Below are positions 1-6,528 of a stretch of DNA of 6,615 nucleotides, in pieces. Source of the DNA: CAZOZP01 sp964584325 (GTDB lineage: Bacteria; Bacteroidota; Ignavibacteria; Ignavibacteriales; Melioribacteraceae); NCBI GenBank assembly GCA_964584325.1, contig CAZOZP010000103.1, forward strand, positions 1 to 6,615. Direction: 5' to 3'. Below the pieces are notes generated by a model that did no database searches, was not told the origin of the DNA, and worked only from the letters and a program-made list of their open reading frames with translations. Both the position numbers and the translations under genes were made by a program. The first letter of the stretch is position 1, and each line of letters starts with the position of its first letter.

Positions 1-1713
1 TTTGTAAAAGATGTTACCGAAGAAGTTTTGGCAGAATTTCGTAAGGCCGGTTCAAATATTGAAAGAAATCGGCGGAGAAATGAAGCAATTGAGAGAATTC
101 AGAAAAAGTATTCAGAGGAAACCGGTCTGGAATGTAATATATCCGTTCTTTATAACGGAGCTAAATACTCTGTTTACGGGTACCGGAAATTTACAGATAT
201 ACGGCTTGTTTTTATCCCGGAGAAATCAATTGCTTATTTCGGAGGCGATTTTGATAATTTTACATTCCCGAGATATAATCTCGACTGCACTTTTTTCAGG
301 GTTTATGATACAGACGGTAAACCTCTTAAAACAAAAAATTATTTCAAATGGAGCGACGAGGGTCCGAAGGAAAACGAAGTGATCTTTACTGTGGGGAATC
401 CCGGACGCACAGAAAGATTGTTTTCTGTTTCGCAGTTGGAATTCTTAAGAGATGTAAGGTATAGAAATACTTCATTCCAGTTAGATCAGATCTACTACAA
501 ACTTGATTCTCTCAAGATAAAATATCCTGCCAGGGCTTTGGAATTTGAAGAAATGCGCACTTCAATCGGGAACGGACAGAAAGTTTACCGCAACATTATG
601 AGGGGACTAACTGATGATTCCAATATGCAGAAAAAGAGAGATGCTGAACAGAATCTGATTGACTTTGTAAATTCTGATGTAAGTCTAAAAGAAAAGTATT
701 CCTCTCTTTGGAAGAGTTTAACTAATATTAATGAAGAGCAGAAAAGAATCGAAACAAGAATTGCGGCAATGTCAACAGACGGAAGGATTTATCCGCCGAT
801 ATTTCAGACTGCAAAATCAATTACAGCATTTGTAAAAGAAAGAAAGGCTTCCGGTGAAAACAAAAAACTTTCTGAATCTGCCGTTGATTCATTATTAAAT
901 TCATTTATGCACGATGATATTGACCCTGCAATTGATATAATGATGCTGGAAATAGTAGTTGATTTTATAAATCTGAATATCGGAACCGGCGATACGCTTT
1001 TTGTAAAGTTTGCCGGGAATTCTGATTCCAAAAAAGCTGTGGAAAGCATTCTTGACAGAGCTTACACAGATAACAGAGATGAAATCAGAAAAAGATTACG
1101 GGAGAATCCTGAATCATTACTCGATATAACCGATCCTTTCATTTACCTTGTATTGGTATCCGAAAAAGAAATACCTGAACTTAGAAAATTATTAACCGAG
1201 TTAAATGAAACCGAAGAGGTACTGAGGGTTTATCTTGGGGAAGTGCAAACTGCTTATTATGGTTTAAGCATTCCGTCTGATGCAAATTTTACTCTTAGAC
1301 TTAGCGACGGCGTTCTGAAAAATTTTGAATACAACGGAACAATTGCCCCTCTGTTTACAACATATTACGGATTGTTCGACAGATACTATTCATTTAATAA
1401 ACAGTACCCATGGAATCTCGGAGAAAGGTGGTTAGACCTTCCGGATAATTTTGATCTCGCTACTCCTTTCAATTTTGTATCTGATAACGATATTGTTGGC
1501 GGCAATTCCGGAAGTCCTATTATTAATAAAGACGGAGAAATTGTCGGATTGGCATTTGACGGAAACCTTAACAGCATTATAGGCAGTTTCATTTATGTTC
1601 CTGAAGATAACAGATGTGTAGCGGTTGATTCCAGGGGAATAATTGAGGCTGTGGAAAAAATATATAAAGCAAAAAAACTTGCCGATGAAATAAAATCAGG
1701 GAAGATTGACTGA
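1..1713 (+). CDS. S46 family serine dipeptidyl-peptidase, DPP7-like (5' partial)
   Basis: This is the C-terminal 570 residues of a family S46 peptidase, an enzyme that removes dipeptides from the N-termini of peptides, usually in the periplasm. The frame is open from base 1 and the start lies outside the window; family members are about 700 residues. Residues are numbered from base 1. The FGGD-x-DNF-x-FPRYNLD block holds the presumed catalytic Asp95 (bases 283-285). The GGNSGSP motif holds the nucleophile Ser503 (bases 1507-1509). The catalytic His should lie before the window. Between them is the long, mostly helical domain typical of S46, including a YRNIMRGL segment whose Asn198 may be the substrate-amine-binding Asn. 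Asp520, 17 residues after Ser, matches the Asp that binds the substrate N-terminus. Gly521 at Ser+18 matches DPP7-type enzymes, whereas DPP11 has Arg there, so a hydrophobic P1 preference is inferred. A hairpin follows the stop. Confidence 0.93.
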   Translation, partial: FVKDVTEEVLAEFRKAGSNIERNRRRNEAIERIQKKYSEETGLECNISVLYNGAKYSVYGYRKFTDIRLVFIPEKSIAYFGGDFDNFTFPRYNLDCTFFRVYDTDGKPLKTKNYFKWSDEGPKENEVIFTVGNPGRTERLFSVSQLEFLRDVRYRNTSFQLDQIYYKLDSLKIKYPARALEFEEMRTSIGNGQKVYRNIMRGLTDDSNMQKKRDAEQNLIDFVNSDVSLKEKYSSLWKSLTNINEEQKRIETRIAAMSTDGRIYPPIFQTAKSITAFVKERKASGENKKLSESAVDSLLNSFMHDDIDPAIDIMMLEIVVDFINLNIGTGDTLFVKFAGNSDSKKAVESILDRAYTDNRDEIRKRLRENPESLLDITDPFIYLVLVSEKEIPELRKLLTELNETEEVLRVYLGEVQTAYYGLSIPSDANFTLRLSDGVLKNFEYNGTIAPLFTTYYGLFDRYYSFNKQYPWNLGERWLDLPDNFDLATPFNFVSDNDIVGGNSGSPIINKDGEIVGLAFDGNLNSIIGSFIYVPEDNRCVAVDSRGIIEAVEKIYKAKKLADEIKSGKID

Positions 1714-1720
1714 TTATAAG

Positions 1721-1767
1721 CATCCGGTGTCTGTAATTATTTTAAGACACCGGATGACAATTCTTTT
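1721..1767 (+). terminator. Probable terminator after the S46 peptidase gene
   Basis: A perfect 12-bp stem, CATCCGGTGTCT (1721-1732) paired with AGACACCGGATG (1745-1756), encloses a 12-nt AT-rich loop. It starts 7 nt after the peptidase stop codon. The following T-rich stretch (TTCTTTT, 1761-1767) begins 4 nt past the stem and is interrupted, so termination may be less efficient than at the two later terminators, or the hairpin may mainly protect the mRNA 3' end. Confidence 0.75.
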
Positions 1768-1861
1768 ATGCAAATCGTAAAATAAAACCTTCTTGTAACA
1801 TTGTTATCCTAATTTTTATTTTAAACACCACTTTAATTCGTATAAAAAAGTGCGATAATAC

Positions 1862-1925
1862 CTTTAGAAAAATATGCAGATGTTTATTAAACATTTGTAA
1901 AGTGAAATCGATAATATTTCTAAAG
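1862..1925. promoter_or_regulatory. Nested inverted repeats upstream of the TonB-like gene
   Basis: Outer arms CTTTAGAAA (1862-1870) and TTTCTAAAG (1917-1925) are exact reverse complements; after a 2-nt bulge, three more pairs can form (1873-1875 with 1914-1916). Inside lies the odd-centred palindrome ATGTTTA-T-TAAACAT (1880-1894). As RNA this could extend to an 11-bp hairpin (1875-1885 with 1889-1899, two G-U pairs, ATT loop). The element ends 12 nt before the GGGAGG ribosome binding site. It could be an operator for a dimeric regulator or a structured leader. The region is AT-rich, so chance pairing is possible. Confidence 0.4.
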
Positions 1926-1936
1926 TTTTATAATTT

Positions 1937-1943
1937 GGGAGGA
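1937..1943 (+). promoter_or_regulatory. Ribosome binding site of the TonB-like gene; start ambiguous
   Basis: GGGAGGA is the strongest Shine-Dalgarno match in the window. It stands 4 nt before the ATG at 1948 and 10 nt before the in-frame ATG at 1954. The second ATG would begin the protein with MKKFF, a conventional signal-peptide start. The spacing does not settle which is used. Confidence 0.7.
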
Positions 1944-1947
1944 ACTA

Positions 1948-2358
1948 ATGTTAATGAAGAAGTTTTTTATTATAGTGATAATGCTTTGCGGACTTACATC
2001 CGTTAGAGCTTACAATATATCGGGCAATCTGGACCTTACTAATATGTTTCTGCAGGACGACGGATATCTTGCTTTTGCAGAGAAAATGCCTGAAGTTGTT
2101 GGCGGACTTGATGCACTCTATAAAAATCTTGTTTACCCTCCCGGTGCAATTAAAACCGGGGTTCAGGGAAGAGTATTCGTCTTAGCCTTTATAGGTGAAG
2201 ACGGATCGCTTGAAGATGTAAAAGTTTTAAGAGGAATCGGCGGAGGCTGCGATGAAGCTGCTGTTGATGCTGTAAAGAGGAGCAAATTTAAAGGCGGTTC
2301 CCATGAAGGTAAGCCTGCAAAAGTAAAACTTTCTTTAACTATAAACTTCAAGTTATAA
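1948..2358 (+). CDS. Small exported protein with a TonB C-terminal domain
   Basis: A protein of 136 residues. Residues 1-21 form a signal peptide (basic MKK, hydrophobic FFIIVIMLCGL, then a VRA site), so the mature protein probably starts near Tyr22. Cys14 is not in a lipobox. From about residue 48 to the end it matches the TonB C-terminal fold: MPEVVGG, the YPPGA-x-x-x-GVQGRVFV strand, an EDGSLEDVKVLRGIGGGCDEAAVDAV segment, and a final GKPAKVKLSLTINFKL. In full-length TonB this domain contacts TonB boxes of outer-membrane receptors. Here there is no proline-rich spanning linker, and the only hydrophobic segment looks cleavable, so classical ExbBD-powered TonB function is doubtful. The following chemoreceptor gene starts 20 nt downstream, suggesting cotranscription. 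ATG 1954 is an alternative start (134 residues). The domain call is firm; the role is unknown. Confidence 0.85.
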   Translation: MLMKKFFIIVIMLCGLTSVRAYNISGNLDLTNMFLQDDGYLAFAEKMPEVVGGLDALYKNLVYPPGAIKTGVQGRVFVLAFIGEDGSLEDVKVLRGIGGGCDEAAVDAVKRSKFKGGSHEGKPAKVKLSLTINFKL

Positions 2359-2378
2359 CAGTATCTTAAGGTCTGAAG

Positions 2379-4457
2379 ATGAAAAAAATTATTGAGTATT
2401 TGCAGAACCTGAAATTTGTCAGGAAGATTCAATTTGGTTTCGGTTTTATCGCATTTATTTTTCTCACAGTGGCCGCAAATGATTATCTCCAGATTGTTTC
2501 TATGGAAAGCGCCATAAACTCAATTGAGGAGGATGTACTTAAGCCTCAGGATAAGATAAGCGGAATTTATTCAAATTTTCAGAAAATTCAGTTTATTATG
2601 CTGAAATTTGCTGTTACCGAATTTCAGGCAAACTTTGCTCAGGACGAAGCAGAATACCAAAGACTGAAAAAAATAGTTGATACCGATTTGGAAGAACTTG
2701 CAACAGATAGTTCAAATGCTGAAATGATGAACAATATGACAAATGTGAGGAAAATCTGGAGCAAATACAAAAATGAAGTTGCCGATGCAATAGTAAGTGC
2801 AGCAGCAGTTCAGCAGTATGATTTTGCGGCAATTATTGCGGCAGAAAACGGCGAGACAGTCGGTAAAGAAATGAATGCCGAATTTGAAAAGATTTTAGGT
2901 GATCTTAAAAGTTATGCAGTGCAAATCAATGAGGAAGTATCTTCAGATGTTCAGTCTGCCCAGCTCTGGATGCTTGTCGGAGTTATTTTCGGCTCAGCCG
3001 CCATTGCTTTCTGCGTCTTTATTCTTGTTCCGAACATAACTAAACCTATAAACAGAATGAAAGAAGTTCTTAATGAATTCTCAATAGGAAACTATGAGGT
3101 ATCTCTTGGTATTTATTCAAAAGATGAATTCGGTGAGCTTGCTCAGATGATGAGAAAACTTCGCGAAGCTACACAGGAAAAAGTAAGAGTTGCTCAGGAT
3201 ATATCAAATGGTATTACCCAGAGAATAACACCTGCCTCGGAGCAGGATTCGCTTTCGCACGCTTTCAATAAAGAAGTTGAAACTATTGAAAGTCTTATTT
3301 CCGAAGCTGAAAAACTTATTGAAGCCAACCAAAACGGCGATCTTTCCATCAGAGGCGATGTGACAAAGTTCTCCGGTGGATGGAGAAGAATAATTGAAGG
3401 TGTTAATTCAATTCTTGATACTATTGTAGCACCTATCAATGAAGCCAGTAAAGTACTCAATGTAATGGCGCAGGGCGATTTCACATTCAAAATGAATGGC
3501 GAATATAAAGGCGATTATTTGAAAATTAAGGAAGATGTCAATAAACTCAATTATGCAATGAATCAGCTTATCGGACGAGTTGCAGAAAGCACTACAGAAC
3601 TTGCAAGTGCAGCTTCCGAGATTTCGGCAAGTACTGAGGAAATGGCTGCAGGTGCAAATGAACAGCGTACACAAACTGCAGACGTTGCCGCTTCAATTGA
3701 ACAGATGATTCGTACAATAAATGAAAATACAAGACACGTAACATCTGCATCTCTCTCTGCTGAAGAAGCCGGATCAAAGGCTCATGAAGGCGGACGCGTT
3801 GTAATTGAAACTATTGAAGGTATAAATAGAATTGCTGAAATTGTACTTCAGTCATCAAGTACAATCCAGAATCTTGGAAAGAGCAGCGATCAGATAGGTG
3901 AAATTGTTCAGGTTATTGATGATATTGCAGACCAGACAAACCTGCTGGCACTTAATGCCGCTATAGAGGCCGCAAGAGCAGGTGAACAGGGACGCGGTTT
4001 TGCGGTTGTTGCAGATGAAGTTAGAAAACTTGCTGAAAGAACTACGAAAGCTACAAAGGAAATTGCACAGAAAATCAAACAAATTCAGAAAGATACAAGC
4101 GGTGCGGTTGTATCAATTCAGCAGGGTGCAATTGAAGTTGAAAAAGGCAAAACACTTGCAGGCAAAGCAGGTGAAGCATTAAATGATATTATTCTTCACT
4201 CGGAAAAACTTGTGGATGTAATTTCACAGCTTGCTGCCGCCAGCGAAGAACAGTCAGCAACAGGCGAACAGATTAATCTTAATGTTGAAGCAATCAATCT
4301 TGTTACTCAGCAGGCAGCCGACGGAACACACCAGATTAGCCGTGCGGCAGAAGATTTGTATAATTTGACCGGCAACCTTCAGCAGCTAATCAATCACTTC
4401 AGACTTGATATTGATGTCGCACAAGAAGAAAGTCCGGAAAGACTTATGCTTTATTAG
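2379..4457 (+). CDS. Methyl-accepting chemotaxis protein with 4HB-like sensor and multiple HAMP-like units
   Basis: A 692-residue transmembrane chemoreceptor that would control a CheA/CheW array in response to a periplasmic or membrane signal. The start follows TAAGG (2367-2371) with 7-nt spacing. TM1 spans about residues 19-38; residues 40-194 are helical and acidic, like a four-helix-bundle sensor; TM2 is about 196-217. The HAMP domain follows (Pro223, and DEFGEL at 249-254). Two further HAMP-like units show GDLSIRGD (around 320-327) and GDFTFKMNGEYKGD (around 366-379). The signalling hairpin tip carries the conserved block from Asp514 to Arg554, including NAAIEAARAGEQGRGF. Likely methylation glutamates are E420/E421 (STEEMA) and E623/E624 (SEEQSA). 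The distance from tip E536 to Q625 is about 14 residues longer than in E. coli Tsr as I recall it, pointing to the 40H length class. The tail, ending RLMLY, lacks a CheR-tethering NWETF-type pentapeptide. The ligand is unknown. Confidence 0.95.
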   Translation: MKKIIEYLQNLKFVRKIQFGFGFIAFIFLTVAANDYLQIVSMESAINSIEEDVLKPQDKISGIYSNFQKIQFIMLKFAVTEFQANFAQDEAEYQRLKKIVDTDLEELATDSSNAEMMNNMTNVRKIWSKYKNEVADAIVSAAAVQQYDFAAIIAAENGETVGKEMNAEFEKILGDLKSYAVQINEEVSSDVQSAQLWMLVGVIFGSAAIAFCVFILVPNITKPINRMKEVLNEFSIGNYEVSLGIYSKDEFGELAQMMRKLREATQEKVRVAQDISNGITQRITPASEQDSLSHAFNKEVETIESLISEAEKLIEANQNGDLSIRGDVTKFSGGWRRIIEGVNSILDTIVAPINEASKVLNVMAQGDFTFKMNGEYKGDYLKIKEDVNKLNYAMNQLIGRVAESTTELASAASEISASTEEMAAGANEQRTQTADVAASIEQMIRTINENTRHVTSASLSAEEAGSKAHEGGRVVIETIEGINRIAEIVLQSSSTIQNLGKSSDQIGEIVQVIDDIADQTNLLALNAAIEAARAGEQGRGFAVVADEVRKLAERTTKATKEIAQKIKQIQKDTSGAVVSIQQGAIEVEKGKTLAGKAGEALNDIILHSEKLVDVISQLAAASEEQSATGEQINLNVEAINLVTQQAADGTHQISRAAEDLYNLTGNLQQLINHFRLDIDVAQEESPERLMLY

Positions 4458-4484
4458 AATTTAGTTATTGATGATTTGATAATG

Positions 4485-4524
4485 CCTCAAAATTAATTTA
4501 GAATTGATTTTGAGGTTTTTTTTT
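4485..4524 (+). terminator. Strong intrinsic terminator after the chemoreceptor gene
   Basis: A 14-bp stem (4485-4498 with 4502-4515, one G-U pair) has a 3-nt loop and is followed by nine T residues (4516-4524). It lies 27 nt after the chemoreceptor stop codon and ends only two bases before the ribosome binding site of the CotH-like gene. Confidence 0.92.
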
Positions 4525-4526
4525 AT

Positions 4527-4531
4527 GAGGG
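4527..4531 (+). promoter_or_regulatory. Ribosome binding site of the CotH-like gene, abutting a terminator
   Basis: GAGGG lies 4 nt before the ATG at 4536. The sequence TGAGG occurs both here (4526-4530) and at the end of the terminator stem (4511-4515), so the stem's left arm, CCTCA (4485-4489), could pair with either copy. No promoter fits between the T-tract and this site. Confidence 0.7.
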
Positions 4532-4535
4532 AATT

Positions 4536-6458
4536 ATGAAAAAAATATTATTGTTTACACTTTTAGCGGTTGTATCTCTTTTCGCACAGGTTGAATTTGT
4601 TTCGAGCGATTTACCGATTGTAATAATTGATACAAAAGGAGCGGAAATACCTGATGACCCAAAAATTCAAGCCAGGATGGGAATTATTTATAACGGACCC
4701 GGGTTAAGAAATAATGTAACTGACCCATGGAATAATTACGATGGATATATCGGAATCGAAATCAGGGGTTCTTCTTCGCAGATGTTTCCGAAAAAACAAT
4801 ACGGAATAGAAACTACTGATTCTCTCGGAGAAGATCTTGAAGTCAGCCTGCTTGGGCTGCCGAAAGAGGAAGACTGGATACTATTTGCACCGTATAATGA
4901 TAAAACTCTTATGAGAGATGCTCTTGCATATCATTTAGCGAGGCTCACTAATCGATATGCGGTAAGATCCAAATATGTCGAAGTTGTAATAAACGGCGAT
5001 TACAAAGGGGTGTACGTCCTCTTTGAAAAAATTAAAAGAGATAAAAACCGTGTCGGTATTTCCAAAAACGATCCGGAAAATGTTTCCGGAGATGCCGTTA
5101 CGGGTGGGTATATTATCAAGATAGATAAGATGACAGATCAGGCTCCGGGAAGCTGGTGGCAGTCACCTTATATTTCAGACGGATTTAAACCGGTTTATTA
5201 CCTTTATGAATTCCCAAAACCTGAAGATATAAATGAATATCAGGAAAACTATATTCAAAATTATTTCCAAAGTTTTGAAACAACACTGGCGGGCTCTGAA
5301 TACAGTGATCCTTTTACCGGATATCCCGAACTGCTGGATGTTGAGGCATTTATTGATTATGTCTTAATTAACGAGCTTGCCAAGAATATTGATGCTTACA
5401 GGCTGAGTACTTTCCTGCATAAGGATGTGGACTCAAAAAGTAAAAAACTTGTGACCGGGCCTCAGTGGGATCATAATCTTTCTTTCGGAAATGCTGATTA
5501 CTATGAAGGATATAATCCGCAGGGCTGGATGATTAATACAATTTTCCCTGATTGGGAAAGTTTTGAACCTCCTTTCTGGTGGAAAAAACTCTTTAACGAT
5601 GAAATGATGTTTAATAAATTCAGCAAAAGATGGCACGAATTAAGGCTCGGAGTTTTAAGCAATGAGAATATTATCTCCATTATTGATTCAATTTCGGTAA
5701 TGCTCAGTGAGGCTAAAGAGAGAAATTTTGAAAGATGGCCGGTACTCGATACTTATGTATGGCCTAACTACTATTGGGATAGTGACGGAACCTATGAATG
5801 GGAAATCGGCATCCTGAAATCCTGGATATCCGAAAGACTTAACTGGATTGATGATAACGTTTATAGTCAACCCTCCTCGGTTAATTGGATAAGCAATCCT
5901 GATGGATTTGCTAATTATTCCGGCACACTCAGTCTGAAAATACCTCTTGCACAAATTTACGGCGAAGTAAGTAATATAGATTCAGTAGGCTTCATATCCG
6001 AAAATGATCAGCTTGAATTCACTATTACAAATGATACTCTTATTGTTAAGGCATATTCCAATGGGGATTACAGGTTTAAGGGATTGGCCTATCTTGGAGG
6101 AAATGTACAGGATATGTCTGTGCCCATATCGGTTTCTTTTTCAGATGTTTCGGCATCAGATGATAAATTGCCTGCAGAATTCAGTCTGAAACAGAATTAT
6201 CCGAATCCGTTTAATCCGGCAACAACAATAGAATATTCAATCCCTGTTACTCTGTCACCTGTCACTGTGTCACTTGTTGTTTATAATATCCTCGGTCAGG
6301 AAGTGGCAACTCTTGTAAACGCACAACAACCGGCCGGAAGATACGAAGTAAAATTCGACGCCGGCTCCGCCTCAGGCGGACTTTCATCAGGAATGTATAT
6401 ATATAGGATAAAGTCCGGCAGCTTCTCGGATTCAAAGCGGATGATGTTGGTGAAATAG
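4536..6458 (+). CDS. Secreted CotH-type kinase-like protein with type IX secretion sorting domain
   Basis: A 640-residue protein. Residues 1-17 are a Sec signal peptide (MKK, hydrophobic core, cleavage probably after LFA). About residues 35-430 match the CotH family, whose best-studied member is the Bacillus spore-coat protein kinase. Visible motifs are IRGSSS (76-81) then FPKKQYGIE, KGVYVLFEKIKRDKNRVGI, NELAKNIDAYRLS (Asn279, Glu280, Asp286), and PQWDHNLSFGN (309-319), where Asp312 is a candidate metal-binding residue. Residues about 435-545 look beta-rich and are unassigned. From Leu551 to the end is a type IX (Por) sorting domain: LKQNYPNPFNP, YNILGQEVATLVN, PAGRYEV, LSSGMYIYRI and terminal MMLVK. 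The protein should therefore cross the outer membrane and be surface-attached or released. Whether it phosphorylates anything is inferred only from family. GTYAC repeats lie in the sorting-domain coding region, and the stop codon overlaps another repeat cluster. Confidence 0.92.
   Translation: MKKILLFTLLAVVSLFAQVEFVSSDLPIVIIDTKGAEIPDDPKIQARMGIIYNGPGLRNNVTDPWNNYDGYIGIEIRGSSSQMFPKKQYGIETTDSLGEDLEVSLLGLPKEEDWILFAPYNDKTLMRDALAYHLARLTNRYAVRSKYVEVVINGDYKGVYVLFEKIKRDKNRVGISKNDPENVSGDAVTGGYIIKIDKMTDQAPGSWWQSPYISDGFKPVYYLYEFPKPEDINEYQENYIQNYFQSFETTLAGSEYSDPFTGYPELLDVEAFIDYVLINELAKNIDAYRLSTFLHKDVDSKSKKLVTGPQWDHNLSFGNADYYEGYNPQGWMINTIFPDWESFEPPFWWKKLFNDEMMFNKFSKRWHELRLGVLSNENIISIIDSISVMLSEAKERNFERWPVLDTYVWPNYYWDSDGTYEWEIGILKSWISERLNWIDDNVYSQPSSVNWISNPDGFANYSGTLSLKIPLAQIYGEVSNIDSVGFISENDQLEFTITNDTLIVKAYSNGDYRFKGLAYLGGNVQDMSVPISVSFSDVSASDDKLPAEFSLKQNYPNPFNPATTIEYSIPVTLSPVTVSLVVYNILGQEVATLVNAQQPAGRYEVKFDAGSASGGLSSGMYIYRIKSGSFSDSKRMMLVK
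6246..6273 (-). repeat. GTRAC heptad-like repeats inside the CotH sorting-domain coding sequence
   Basis: Four GTYAC units start at 6246, 6254, 6261 and 6269 (spacing 8, 7, 8). On the complementary strand they read GTRAC, the core of the two clusters downstream of the gene. They encode residues 571-579 (Val-Thr-Leu-Ser-Pro-Val-Thr-Val-Ser), at a turn between two strands of the sorting domain, and keep the frame open. Confidence 0.6.
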
Positions 6459-6477
6459 TGACAGGGTAACGGGTAAC
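6458..6477 (+). repeat. GTRAC repeat cluster overlapping the CotH stop codon
   Basis: GTGAC at 6458 and GTAAC at 6466 and 6473 (spacing 8 and 7). The first unit shares its G with the TAG stop codon (6456-6458). It lies between the stop codon and the terminator stem. Confidence 0.6.
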
Positions 6478-6485
6478 AGAGTTGG

Positions 6486-6516
6486 GGGCAGGCGTAAAGT
6501 GTCTGCCCTTTTTTTT
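6486..6516 (+). terminator. Intrinsic terminator after the CotH-like gene
   Basis: GGGCAGGC (6486-6493) pairs with GTCTGCCC (6501-6508), eight pairs including one G-U, around a 7-nt loop, and is followed directly by eight T residues (6509-6516). It starts 28 nt after the stop codon. Confidence 0.93.
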
Positions 6517-6528
6517 AGGTTGCCTGGG

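Noticed and set aside
804..1049. Minus-strand open frame of 81 codons inside the S46 gene
   Set aside because: It is a shadow of a well-supported gene: no ribosome binding site, low-complexity Ser-rich translation and no recognisable motif.
1929..1934. Perfect TATAAT hexamer just before the TonB-like gene
   Set aside because: It ends 3 nt before the ribosome binding site, so a transcript starting from it would lack or truncate that site, and no -35 box is visible at the right distance. AT-rich context makes the match cheap.
1757..1947. Bacteroidota-type promoter (TTTG ... TAnnTTTG)
   Set aside because: TTTG is present at 1894-1897, but no correctly spaced TAnnTTTG follows; near matches are off by one or more positions.
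1958..1992. Lipoprotein signal at Cys14 of the TonB-like protein
   Set aside because: The residue before Cys is Leu, preceded by Ile-Met, which does not fit a lipobox; a VRA signal peptidase I site follows instead.
3194..4082. Several minus-strand open frames within the chemoreceptor gene
   Set aside because: They mirror the conserved chemoreceptor coding sequence, are Cys/Ser/Phe-rich, and show no start signals.
4460..4484. GATAAT at 4478-4483 as a -10 box for the CotH-like gene
   Set aside because: No plausible -35 element lies about 17 nt upstream, so it is not annotated, although some promoter or readthrough is needed for this gene.
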